A DNA stretch of 7,170 nt from Cyanobacteria bacterium UBA9971 (GTDB lineage Bacteria; Cyanobacteriota; Vampirovibrionia; Gastranaerophilales; UBA9971), in assembly GCA_003499955.1 (NCBI GenBank), contig DNRP01000031.1, forward strand, positions 4,488 to 11,657, given 5' to 3'. Below the pieces are notes generated by a model that searched no databases, was not told the DNA's origin, and worked only from the letters and a program-made list of their open reading frames with translations. Numbering within the stretch: the first letter of the stretch is position 1; every line of letters begins with the position of its first letter. Positions 1-5,733 of this stretch are shown piece by piece. Position numbers and translations under genes: made by a program.

Positions 1-818
1 GAAGCTATTTGCATTCTTACGGCATCTCTTTCATAAGGCTGAAAAGCGTTAATAATTCTGTTTATTGTTTGAACCGCATCTGTGGTGTGAAGCGTGGAAA
101 ATACGAGGTGACCTGTTTCCGCAGCCTTCAAGGCGCTAAAAATCGTATCCATGTCACGCATTTCACCAATCAGAATAACATCGGGATCTTGTCTAAGCGC
201 ATATTTTATGCCATTAGGGAAAGTATCGGTATCAACACCGAGTTGTCTTTGAGAAAAAACGCTTTTTTGATTGGGGTGAATAAACTCTATAGGATCTTCA
301 AGAGTAACGACGTGTTTTTGGGTGTTGTTATTCATATAACTAAGTATTGTAGCAAGCGTTGTAGACTTACCGCTTCCTGTAGGTCCGGTTATTAAAACAA
401 GACCGTTATTATAAGTTGTAAAATCTTTAAGTGAAGGAGGAAGATACAAATCTTCTATCGATGGAATTTCAAGAGGAATTACCCTTAATACAAGCCCTAC
501 ATTCCCTAAATCATGCAGCAAATTAACCCTAAATCTTGCTATATTTGCCATTTCCAATGAAAAGTCAAAGTCATAAGTTGTTTTTACTTTGTGATAAAGC
601 TTCTGCGGAACTATTACTTTAACAATATCATCCATATCCTGTTCTGTAAGCCGGGCATATTTTGTTTTAAGAATAAGACCATCTTTTCTTACAACAGGAA
701 CAGAATTTACTCTTAGATGAATATCCGAAACCCCCTGTTTTACGGATAAAGTTAAAAATGCATGAATTTCAAATTTTGGTGTACTGGCAGTTTCAAAAGC
801 ATTTATCTCGTTTTCCAT
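1..818 (-). CDS. pilT: Type IV pilus retraction ATPase PilT (5' part, 272 codons, runs off the left edge)
   Basis: Hexameric cytoplasmic AAA+-like ATPase of the PilT/GspE family, which powers pilus retraction for twitching motility. The reading frame is open from ATG at 818-816 to the left edge, and the last two bases start another codon. The N-terminal PAS-like domain carries GVSDIHLRV at residues 29-37 and FRVNLLHDLGNVGLVLRVIP near 96-115. The ATPase core has Walker A GPTGSGKST (145-153), the Asp box VTLEDPIEFIH (171-181), Walker B DPDVILIGEMRD (211-222) and the His box GHLVFSTLHT (236-245). There is no N-terminal MshEN extension, so it is not PilB/GspE. Family members are about 350 residues, so roughly the last 80 are missing. 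The start is supported by GGAG five bases upstream (827-824). It lies 50 bases after hicA, with its own possible promoter. PilU, a close paralogue, cannot be excluded without the C-terminus. Confidence 0.93.
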   Translation of the reverse strand, partial: MENEINAFETASTPKFEIHAFLTLSVKQGVSDIHLRVNSVPVVRKDGLILKTKYARLTEQDMDDIVKVIVPQKLYHKVKTTYDFDFSLEMANIARFRVNLLHDLGNVGLVLRVIPLEIPSIEDLYLPPSLKDFTTYNNGLVLITGPTGSGKSTTLATILSYMNNNTQKHVVTLEDPIEFIHPNQKSVFSQRQLGVDTDTFPNGIKYALRQDPDVILIGEMRDMDTIFSALKAAETGHLVFSTLHTTDAVQTINRIINAFQPYERDAVRMQIA

Positions 819-848
819 TTTTTCTCCAATTTTTTTCTTTTATTAGAT

Positions 849-879
849 ATTATACCTTCTTTTTATATTTAAATTTCAA
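849..879 (-). promoter_or_regulatory. Candidate sigma-70 promoter for pilT
   Basis: On the minus strand a perfect TATAAT lies at 854-849. TTGAAA, a 5/6 match to the -35 box, lies at 879-874, with a 19-base spacer that is longer than the optimum. The -10 is 30 bases upstream of the pilT ATG, and the -35 overlaps the end of hicA. pilT could therefore be transcribed independently of the toxin-antitoxin genes. Confidence 0.45.
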
Positions 880-1075
880 AATCTGATTTGTTTAAACCCG
901 ATTGCCTGACTATTGAAAGAAAAGTTCCATAAGGAATTTCAGGTTTTGGGTGGGGGACTATAACTGTTTTATTTTCATTTATATACTTGCAATGGCTTCC
1001 TTTAGTTGATTTTAAAGAAAAGCCATTGGTCAATAAAACAGAAATTATTTCTCGAGAAGATAATAATTTAGGCAT
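869..1075 (-). CDS. hicA: HicA-type mRNA interferase toxin
   Basis: A 68-residue protein with a dsRBD-like HicA (YcfA/UPF family) fold signature. It has KGSHCKY at residues 25-31, in which His28 is the expected catalytic residue of the GSH motif, then VIVPHPKPEI and GTFLSIVRQSGL in the C-terminal half, which matches the family pattern of a basic loop followed by GTLxSIxRQAGL. Family members cleave mRNA and tmRNA and block translation until neutralised by HicB. The gene is downstream of hicB and overlaps its end by eight bases (1068-1075), consistent with translational coupling. GGGAG at 1092-1088 lies twelve bases before the ATG, which is rather far, so coupling probably matters. The length is normal, all key positions are intact and it appears functional. 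Activity itself is inferred. Confidence 0.88.
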   Translation of the reverse strand: MPKLLSSREIISVLLTNGFSLKSTKGSHCKYINENKTVIVPHPKPEIPYGTFLSIVRQSGLNKSDFEI

Positions 1076-1277
1076 TTATGGTTTTATCTCCCAGAATCAC
1101 ATTATCTATCGGGAAAAAAACCACGTTTTCATTATCTTCAAAATATAATTCAACGGCTTCGGTAAGATTATCAATAGCTTCTTCTACGGTACTCCCAAAA
1201 CTTGAAACATCAACATTCATGCATTGTGCAACGTAATGTTCACCTTCTTTGTAGATTGTATATTTAATATTTTTCAT
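1068..1277 (-). CDS. hicB: HicB-type antitoxin (short form)
   Basis: A 69-residue protein of the HicB-like, partial RNase H fold family (COG1598 type). The N-terminal beta strands (IKYTIYKEGEHYVAQCMNVDV) are followed by SSFGSTVEEAIDNLTEAVELYFED at about residues 25-48, split here only as a description: G28, T30, EEA and NL are the family's conserved positions. It is expected to bind and mask HicA. Many HicB proteins carry a C-terminal HTH or ribbon-helix-helix domain for operator binding. Here only about 20 residues follow the core helix (ending FFPIDNVILGDKTINA), so a DNA-binding domain seems absent and autoregulation is uncertain. The ATG at 1277-1275 has GAGG seven bases upstream (1288-1285) and a very good extended -10. 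The order is antitoxin first, opposite to E. coli hicAB. Confidence 0.85.
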   Translation of the reverse strand: MKNIKYTIYKEGEHYVAQCMNVDVSSFGSTVEEAIDNLTEAVELYFEDNENVVFFPIDNVILGDKTINA

Positions 1278-1301
1278 AAACAGTCCTCTTTTATTAGTAT
1301 T

Positions 1302-1310
1302 ATTATAACA
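1302..1310 (-). promoter_or_regulatory. Extended -10 promoter for hicBA
   Basis: On the minus strand TGTTATAAT is a perfect extended -10 (TGN plus TATAAT), ending 25 bases before the hicB ATG. The -35 region at about 1325-1330 reads AATTTT and is poor, as is common for extended -10 promoters. It sits in the 113-base gap after argS, so hicBA can be transcribed independently. Confidence 0.65.
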
Positions 1311-1390
1311 TATGCTAAATAAATAAAATTCCGGAAAAAATTAATTTTAACGACCTGTAAAAGCTTTTATTAATCTCATTGCCAGTCATT

Positions 1391-3184
1391 TTACATAGAT
1401 TCAGGGGCTGAAACTCCGAGAAGCCCAAGAGCGTTGGAAAAAACCTGCTTTACGGCATTAATAAGACATAATCTTGCCTTCATTACATCATTTTCAACAT
1501 TCAAGACTCTTGTAAAGGTGTAAAAATAATGGAAATCCTTTGCCAACTCGAGGCAATACCTTGCTATCATATAAGGCGCTCTTGTTTTTGCGGATGTTTG
1601 TATTAAATCTTCAAAAGATTCGAGTTTTAAAATTAATGCTTTTGTTGACTCAATTTCTTTTTCGCTATTCGTTTTCCAGAGAGCTTCGAGAATATTGCCT
1701 TTGTCACCCTGAACTTGTTTCAGGGTCTTAGCAAGCTCTTCCTGTGTTATAAAAGGAGGAAGCTGTGTTTTGTTGTCAGTATCCAATCTTTCGGCTGTCG
1801 CGGTTCTTAAGATACTACAAACTCTCGCATGTGCATACTGAACATAAAAAACAGGGTTTTCATCGGAACATGATTTTGCCAGGTCAACATCAAAATCAAG
1901 TGCAGTATCAATGCTTCTCATAATCATCCAAAAACGGGTTCCGTCAACGCCAACTTCGTCTATAAGGTCTTGAAGTGTGAGCATTTTCTTTCTTTTGCCC
2001 ATCCTTACCTGCTCACCTGATATAATTAAGTTTACCAGTTGCCCCAAAAGCACTTCTAAACAATCCGGATTTTTCCCCATTGCTTCTATCGAAGCTCTAA
2101 TCCTTGCCACATAGCCATGATGGTCTGCGCCCCAGATATTTATAAGTCTTTCAAATCCTCTTTCGATTTTGTCATAATGATAAGCAATGTCCGCTGTAAG
2201 ATAAGTATAAGAACCATCGCCTTTTTTAATAACTCTATCCTGATCATCTCCGTATTCAGAAGATTTAAACCATAAAGCACTGTCTTTTTCATAAAGTTTA
2301 TCGAGATTTTTTAATTTTTCGACAGTCTTTTCTACTTCGCCTTTCTGGTGAAGAGTGGTTTCGCTGTACCATGTGTCAAACTCAGTCCTGAATTTTCTCA
2401 GCAAATCCTCCTGCTGTTTGAACATAATACCTTTTGCAAAACTTGACATCTTTTTAACAACTTCATCAGAAGGATTTAGAGGTTCAGGATTGTTTTTATA
2501 AAGCTCTTCTGCTTTATCCTTATTATGTTTCAGATATTCTTTAGCAACATCAATAAGATAATCACCCGCGTAATAGTTTTTTGAGCCTTCTTCTTCTGTT
2601 TGAGGGAAGCTTGCGTCAACATCCAACTCCTGAAGAACTCTCAGCCACAAAGATTTTCCGAGGTTGTTTATTTGATTCCCCGCGTCGTTTATATAAAATT
2701 CCTGAGTAACGTTATAGCCGGAAAATTTCAATAAATTAGCGAGAGAGCTTCCTACAGCCGCCCATCTTCCATGACCTATATGAAGAGGTCCTGTGGGATT
2801 AGCGGAAACGTATTCAAGAAGTACTTTTTCGGATTTTCCAAGATTATTTCTGCCAAAATCTTTATTTTTTTCGATTATTTTTGTAATTCCGTTATTTAAA
2901 AGGCTGTTTCCAAGCTTAAAATTTATAAATCCCTGAATTATTGATACTTCAACATCGGGAATATTTATGTATGGTTTTATTGCTTCTGCTATTTTTTGCG
3001 GAGCCATTTTGGCATGACGGGAAAGCGGTGAAATATTTACCGCATAATCGCCAAATTCAGGGTTTTTAGTTTTATCTATAAATAATTCTGTTGCATCTTG
3101 AGGTTTTAATTGTCCAAGTTCGCTTTTTTCAGCGGCTTTTTTTATTGCTTCCGCAGTTTTTTCGGAAATTAATTCTTTTATCAT
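1391..3184 (-). CDS. argS: Arginyl-tRNA synthetase, with an in-frame repeat insertion
   Basis: Class I cytoplasmic aminoacyl-tRNA synthetase that attaches arginine to tRNA-Arg using ATP. The protein has 597 residues, slightly long for the usual 550-590. The order is an N-terminal Add-1/tRNA D-loop domain (1-115), the HIGH motif in TGPLHIGHGR (131-140), NDAGNQINNLGKS (166-178), WGADHHGYVARI (351-362), a KMSK-equivalent RMGKRKK (394-400), then the DALR anticodon-binding helices to the end (VFSNALGLLGVSAPESM). Residues 488-494, LKQVQGD, derive from a dispersed DNA repeat and lie in the poorly conserved linker between the catalytic and anticodon-binding domains. The motifs are intact, so the enzyme should be active. 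The start at ATG 3184 has only a distant, weak GAGAGA (3203-3198) before it. It is divergent from the aminotransferase gene and upstream of hicBA. Confidence 0.96.
   Translation of the reverse strand: MIKELISEKTAEAIKKAAEKSELGQLKPQDATELFIDKTKNPEFGDYAVNISPLSRHAKMAPQKIAEAIKPYINIPDVEVSIIQGFINFKLGNSLLNNGITKIIEKNKDFGRNNLGKSEKVLLEYVSANPTGPLHIGHGRWAAVGSSLANLLKFSGYNVTQEFYINDAGNQINNLGKSLWLRVLQELDVDASFPQTEEEGSKNYYAGDYLIDVAKEYLKHNKDKAEELYKNNPEPLNPSDEVVKKMSSFAKGIMFKQQEDLLRKFRTEFDTWYSETTLHQKGEVEKTVEKLKNLDKLYEKDSALWFKSSEYGDDQDRVIKKGDGSYTYLTADIAYHYDKIERGFERLINIWGADHHGYVARIRASIEAMGKNPDCLEVLLGQLVNLIISGEQVRMGKRKKMLTLQDLIDEVGVDGTRFWMIMRSIDTALDFDVDLAKSCSDENPVFYVQYAHARVCSILRTATAERLDTDNKTQLPPFITQEELAKTLKQVQGDKGNILEALWKTNSEKEIESTKALILKLESFEDLIQTSAKTRAPYMIARYCLELAKDFHYFYTFTRVLNVENDVMKARLCLINAVKQVFSNALGLLGVSAPESM
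1702..1728 (-). repeat. Dispersed palindromic repeat unit inside argS
   Basis: On the plus strand the unit begins TGTCACCCTGAACTTG and ends TTTCAGGGTCT, with an imperfect palindrome CCTGAA/TTCAGG. Read in the argS direction it encodes T-L-K-Q-V-Q-G-D. It matches the unit in lipB (5058-5084) at 22 of 27 positions, in the same orientation relative to the gene and in the same codon phase. The opposite strand would translate as CHPELVSGS, a string I recall from many spurious hypothetical proteins. That is recollection, not a search result. Confidence 0.85.
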
Positions 3185-3222
3185 AAGCTTATTTCAATCT
3201 CTCAGCTCTTATCTTTATCTGA

Positions 3223-3228
3223 ATTATA
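3223..3228 (-). promoter_or_regulatory. Candidate -10 box for argS
   Basis: On the minus strand a perfect TATAAT lies 38 bases before the argS ATG. No convincing -35 is seen 16-18 bases upstream (the nearest hexamers read TAATAG and AATAGA), and there is no TG extension. The site lies in the 139-base divergent region shared with the aminotransferase gene. Confidence 0.4.
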
Positions 3229-3279
3229 AAACAAAAATATTTCTTCTATTAAGATTTTATAAAAGCATGGTTTTGTGTA

Positions 3280-3288
3280 TGTTAAAAT
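3280..3288 (+). promoter_or_regulatory. Extended -10 promoter for the sugar aminotransferase gene
   Basis: TGTTAAAAT fits the extended -10 form TGN plus TAWAAT, with only one departure from TATAAT. It ends 35 bases before the preferred ATG. The -35 region is poor. The same form occurs before the FAD-linked oxidase gene (TGCTAAAAT). Confidence 0.55.
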
Positions 3289-3309
3289 TTACTTTAGGGT
3301 AGTAAAAAC

Positions 3310-3315
3310 AGGCGG
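3310..3315 (+). promoter_or_regulatory. Ribosome binding site that selects the second ATG
   Basis: AGGCGG is the only purine-rich Shine-Dalgarno candidate here. Spacing is two bases to the ATG at 3318 and eight to the ATG at 3324, so the second start is favoured. Confidence 0.6.
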
Positions 3316-3323
3316 TAATGGTC

Positions 3324-4442
3324 ATGATTCCAATTTTAGATTTGAGCGGACAATATGCAGAATTAAAAACAGATTTAGAGAGAGAAGTATTAAAAGTTTT
3401 GTCATCAGGACAATATATTCTTGGCGAAAATGTCAAAAAACTCGAGAAAGATTTTGCTAAATATAATGGAGTAAGCCATGCACTCGGAGTAGCTTCCGGT
3501 ACGGATGCCCTTCATCTTGCGCTCAGGGCTCTTGATATAGGCGCGGGCGATGAAGTTATTACAGTTTCTTTTACTTTTATAGCAACTGTTGAAGCTATAA
3601 GTTATGTTGGAGCAACCCCTGTTTTTGTAGACATAAACCCTGACACCTTTAATTTTGACGTAAAAGAGCTTGAGAAGAAAATTACGCCGAAAACAAAAGC
3701 GATAATACCTGTGCATCTTTATGGGCAGCCGGCTGACATGACATCTATAATGGAAATAGCTCACAAATATAACCTTTATGTGGTAGAAGATTGTGCTCAG
3801 GCAATAGGTGCAACATATAAAGGACGCAAAGTCGGTTCACTTGGAGATATAGGATGTTTTAGTTTCTTTCCGACCAAAAATCTCGGAACTTTTGGTGATG
3901 GAGGAATGGTAACAACAAACAGCGATTATTTAGCTGAAAGGATGGCTTCTTTAAGAAATCATGGCAGCAAAGTCAGGTATTATCACGATGAAGTCGGATT
4001 AAACAGCCGTCTTGACGAGATTCATGCCGCTATTCTTAACGTAAAGTTCCCTCATATTGACAAATGGAACGCAAAAAGACGTGAAGTTGCTTATTATTAT
4101 AACGAGCTTTTCAAAGATATCGAAGAAATTCAGACACCTAAAGAAATTGAAGACGCTTATTGTGTTTATCACCAATACACCATAAAAGCCCCTGTAAGAG
4201 ATCAACTTGTAGAATCCCTGCGGCAAAAAGGCGTTATGGCAATGATTTATTATCCTGTGCCGATACATTTGCAGGCTGCATATAAGAATTTTGGATACAG
4301 TGAAGGATTGCTGCCTAACACAGAAAAATGCACAACGCAGGTGCTTTCTTTACCGATGTTCCCCGAAATTACAAAAGAACAGCAAAAACAGGTAGCAGAA
4401 GCTGTTAAATCAAGTCTTATTGAACTTTCTGCTAAAGCATAA
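3324..4442 (+). CDS. PLP-dependent sugar-nucleotide aminotransferase (DegT/DnrJ/EryC1/StrS family)
   Basis: Cytoplasmic fold-type I aminotransferase that converts a keto sugar nucleotide to an amino sugar, usually for LPS O-antigen, capsule or glycan synthesis. Counting from the ATG at 3324 it has 372 residues, normal for the family. It begins MIPILDLSGQY, followed by SSGQYILG, the PLP-phosphate loop ASGTDAL (about 57-63), VHLYGQPAD (130-138), VEDCAQAIGA with the PLP-N1 aspartate (about D156), and SFFPTKNLGTFGDGG, in which Lys185 forms the Schiff base. NSRLDEIHAA follows at about 227-236. An ATG six bases upstream (3318) is possible, but AGGCGG (3310-3315) is only two bases from it and eight from 3324, and family proteins start with MIPxLDL. 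The substrate (for example a WbpE-like 3-keto or a 4-keto sugar) cannot be fixed from sequence. No other glycan gene is in the window. Confidence 0.93.
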   Translation: MIPILDLSGQYAELKTDLEREVLKVLSSGQYILGENVKKLEKDFAKYNGVSHALGVASGTDALHLALRALDIGAGDEVITVSFTFIATVEAISYVGATPVFVDINPDTFNFDVKELEKKITPKTKAIIPVHLYGQPADMTSIMEIAHKYNLYVVEDCAQAIGATYKGRKVGSLGDIGCFSFFPTKNLGTFGDGGMVTTNSDYLAERMASLRNHGSKVRYYHDEVGLNSRLDEIHAAILNVKFPHIDKWNAKRREVAYYYNELFKDIEEIQTPKEIEDAYCVYHQYTIKAPVRDQLVESLRQKGVMAMIYYPVPIHLQAAYKNFGYSEGLLPNTEKCTTQVLSLPMFPEITKEQQKQVAEAVKSSLIELSAKA

Positions 4443-4447
4443 TTTTT

Positions 4448-4744
4448 TTAATATTCAGCACCTGGTGGAAGTTTGCATCTAGATGATGTAGAATTTTTTG
4501 AAAGATTAATGACTTCGTTATTTAAAGGTAATGATACTCCTAATTGTGCTAAGACATCATTAGCATTTACTGCTAATTGCATTTTCCCACCGGGATATCC
4601 TAGGGAATTACGTCCGTATTCATCTTCTATTATTGAAATAGCCGAAGAATCACAAGTAACTGTTTGCGTATCAGTTTTAAAAGTAACAGGCATTCCTTTA
4701 AAAGCTAAATTTTGTTTACATACAGATGAAATTGAATTTAACAT
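4448..4744 (-). CDS. Small orphan protein of unknown function, 98 aa
   Basis: I do not recognise this protein. It starts at ATG 4744-4742, with AAGGA about ten bases upstream, and ends TAA at 4450-4448, five bases from the convergent aminotransferase stop. It has no signal peptide, membrane segment or catalytic motif that I can identify. The N-terminus is MLNSISSVCKQNLAFKGMPV, and the short AFKG motif after a polar lead resembles the start of many small uncharacterised proteins I recall from Gastranaerophilales-like bacteria (weak recollection). The middle has IIEDEYGRNSLGYPGGKMQL and a hydrophobic stretch NDVLAQLGVSLPLNNEVINL. Two Cys (9 and 31) lie in the N-terminal third and one (about 92) near the C-terminus. 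The opposite strand is also open for 98 codons, but needs a TTG start. The minus strand is favoured for its ATG, Shine-Dalgarno site and convergent fit. Confidence 0.6.
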   Translation of the reverse strand: MLNSISSVCKQNLAFKGMPVTFKTDTQTVTCDSSAISIIEDEYGRNSLGYPGGKMQLAVNANDVLAQLGVSLPLNNEVINLSKNSTSSRCKLPPGAEY

Positions 4745-4981
4745 ATTTTTTGTTTCCTTATTTCTTTAATTTCTAGGGTACCTCTAAAAACACATTTTTT
4801 AGTTAGGTAATTCCTTTTTTCTATTTATTTAAAAAACCCTCAAGAAAAAATTTGTCTGATTTTTTTATAAACATAAGTCTGATATAGTAATAATTTGATA
4901 AATTTATTTTAATATTTCTTAATGTTGTGTAAACATATGGAATATGGTGAAATTATTATGAAAATGTAGCGAGAAAACTTA
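4745..4981. other. AT-rich divergent spacer with lipB leader
   Basis: A 237-base non-coding stretch separates the orphan gene from lipB and should hold promoters for both. Visible elements are GTCTGAT repeated directly at 4854-4860 and 4877-4883, a candidate extended -10 at 4880-4888, and ATGTT-N5-AACAT, a small inverted repeat, at 4922-4936. No RNA gene or clear terminator was found. A clear -10 for the leftward gene was not found. Confidence 0.5.
4880..4888 (+). promoter_or_regulatory. Candidate extended -10 promoter for lipB
   Basis: TGATATAGT matches TGN plus a 5/6 TATAAT. The -35 position is only a T run. If used, it would give a leader of about 85 bases before the lipB ATG. A second possibility, TTGATA at 4895-4900 with CTTAAT at 4918-4923, is weaker at the -10. 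Confidence 0.35.
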
Positions 4982-5602
4982 ATGTGGAATATAAAAAAAC
5001 TTGGAAAAATCCCCTATCAAGAAGCTTATGACTTTCAACTTTCTCTTGTAGAAGAAAGGATGCTGAAACAAGTTCAGAATGACAATGTAAGCGATAATTA
5101 CTTTCTACTGTGTGAGCATGACGCTGTTTTTACGCGGGGAAAAGGCTCGAAAGAAACCAATATTCTTGATAAAAATATTCCTGTTGTAATGACAAACCGC
5201 GGCGGGGATTTGACTTATCATGAGCCGGGACAGCTTGTCGGCTATACTATTTTAGACCTAAAAACCGAAAAACTCAGCGTAAAAGCTTATTTGGATAAAG
5301 TTGAAAATTTAATCATAAATACTCTTGCGAGAATTGATATTGAAGCCGGAAAACATCCTGATTTAGTCGGAGTATGGGTTGGAGAAAAAAAAATTGCTTC
5401 TATCGGCATTGGAATTAAAAAAGGAATAACCATGCATGGATTTGCTCTTAATATTAACAACAAAATGAAAGGTTTTTCCTGTATAAACCCATGCGGCTTA
5501 AGCTATGATATCATGACTTCTGTAAAAGCCTTAAAAGGCGGAGAAGTTCCTCTTGAGTTAATGCAGGACTTGATGATAGAAGAATTTTATAGGATTTTTT
5601 AA
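4982..5602 (+). CDS. lipB: Octanoyl-[ACP]:protein N-octanoyltransferase LipB, with an in-frame repeat insertion
   Basis: Cytoplasmic enzyme that transfers octanoate from acyl carrier protein to the lipoyl domains of 2-oxoacid dehydrogenases and GcvH, the first step of endogenous lipoate synthesis before LipA. It has 206 residues, normal for the family. Key motifs are the substrate loop NRGGDLTYHEPGQ (72-84), the GEKKIASIGIGI segment with catalytic Lys137, MHGFALNIN (151-159) and INPCG with acyl-accepting Cys171. Residues 27-34 (MLKQVQND) come from a dispersed DNA repeat and replace the variable loop between the first helix (EAYDFQLSLVEER) and the strand YFLLCEH. All catalytic residues are intact. 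The ATG at 4982 has only a weak GAGA (4971-4974) upstream. lipA is not in the window. The stop codon overlaps an 11-base direct repeat flanking the following repeat element. Confidence 0.95.
   Translation: MWNIKKLGKIPYQEAYDFQLSLVEERMLKQVQNDNVSDNYFLLCEHDAVFTRGKGSKETNILDKNIPVVMTNRGGDLTYHEPGQLVGYTILDLKTEKLSVKAYLDKVENLIINTLARIDIEAGKHPDLVGVWVGEKKIASIGIGIKKGITMHGFALNINNKMKGFSCINPCGLSYDIMTSVKALKGGEVPLELMQDLMIEEFYRIF
5058..5084 (+). repeat. Dispersed palindromic repeat unit inside lipB
   Basis: The 27-base unit has the core CTGAAACAAGTTCAG followed by AATGACA. It matches the argS unit (minus strand of 1702-1728) at 22 of 27 positions, including 15 consecutive core bases plus the flanking C, and the final TGACA. 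It is read in the same phase, giving M-L-K-Q-V-Q-N-D. CTGAA/TTCAG forms a short inverted repeat. Confidence 0.85.
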
Positions 5603-5609
5603 TTAAATT
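5599..5609 (+). repeat. Left copy of an 11-base direct repeat flanking the palindromic element
   Basis: TTAATTAAATT here is repeated exactly at 5723-5733, and the two copies bracket the inverted-repeat element. The left copy includes the lipB stop TAA (5600-5602). It could be a target-site duplication. Because it is wholly AT and contains the palindrome TTAATTAA, chance cannot be excluded. Confidence 0.5.
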
Positions 5610-5615
5610 ATTTCA

Positions 5616-5720
5616 TTGTCATCCTGAGCAAAGCGAAGGATCTGTACAATATACAATTATAAATTTTCATGCCCAAATGGATAGATTCTTCGCTACATTT
5701 CATTTCGCTCAGAATGACAA
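5616..5720. repeat. Intergenic inverted-repeat (palindromic) element between lipB and the exported-protein gene
   Basis: The left arm, 5616-5643 (28 bases), starts TTGTCATCCTGAGC and ends AGCGAAGGATCT. The right arm, 5683-5720 (38 bases), is its inverse, with a 10-base insertion between two 14-base halves. The outer halves differ at one base and the inner halves at three. The spacer is 39 bases. The arms begin with TGTCAYYCTGA and end with RRATCT, close to the ends of the units within argS and lipB. The transcript could fold into a long hairpin from either direction, so it may also terminate the two convergent genes, although no clean hairpin-plus-U-tract is present. Confidence 0.85.
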
Positions 5721-5722
5721 AG

Positions 5723-5733
5723 TTAATTAAATT
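5723..5733 (+). repeat. Right copy of the 11-base direct repeat
   Basis: TTAATTAAATT is identical to 5599-5609 and lies two bases beyond the right arm of the palindromic element and eleven bases before the end of the convergent exported-protein gene. Confidence 0.5.

Noticed and set aside
9..395. Plus-strand open frame of 128 codons
   Set aside because: It is antisense to pilT, whose minus frame has all four PilT ATPase motifs.
1358..1369. Perfect palindrome TAAAAGCTTTTA after argS, considered as a terminator
   Set aside because: It has no loop and no GC-rich stem, and the T run is separate. An ordinary AT palindrome.
1400..1415. ATTCAGGGGCTGAAAC near the argS 3' end, considered as another repeat copy
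   Set aside because: It encodes the conserved ArgS ending (VSAPES) and lacks the TGTCA/TGACA flank of the repeat.
1540..1731. Plus-strand 63-codon frame ending CHPELVSGS
   Set aside because: It is antisense to argS. The ending is the reverse-strand translation of the dispersed repeat, a known source of spurious gene calls.
3275..3460. Plus-strand 61-codon frame and other frames overlapping the aminotransferase (including minus 3405-3764 and 3999-4268)
   Set aside because: They overlap a clear DegT-family protein with its PLP lysine and other motifs in frame.
4430..4450. TGCTAAAGCA followed by a T run at the aminotransferase end, considered as an intrinsic terminator
   Set aside because: The stem is only four base pairs with a two-base loop, too weak to call.
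4473..4769. Plus-strand 98-codon frame over the orphan gene
   Set aside because: It needs a TTG start, has no good Shine-Dalgarno site, and begins only 30 bases after the aminotransferase stop. The minus-strand frame has ATG and AAGGA. Not fully excluded.
4937..4969. Ten-codon mini-frame MEYGEIIMKM just upstream of lipB, considered as a leader peptide
   Set aside because: It has no ribosome binding site, no run of regulatory codons and no attenuator hairpin nearby. Likely chance.
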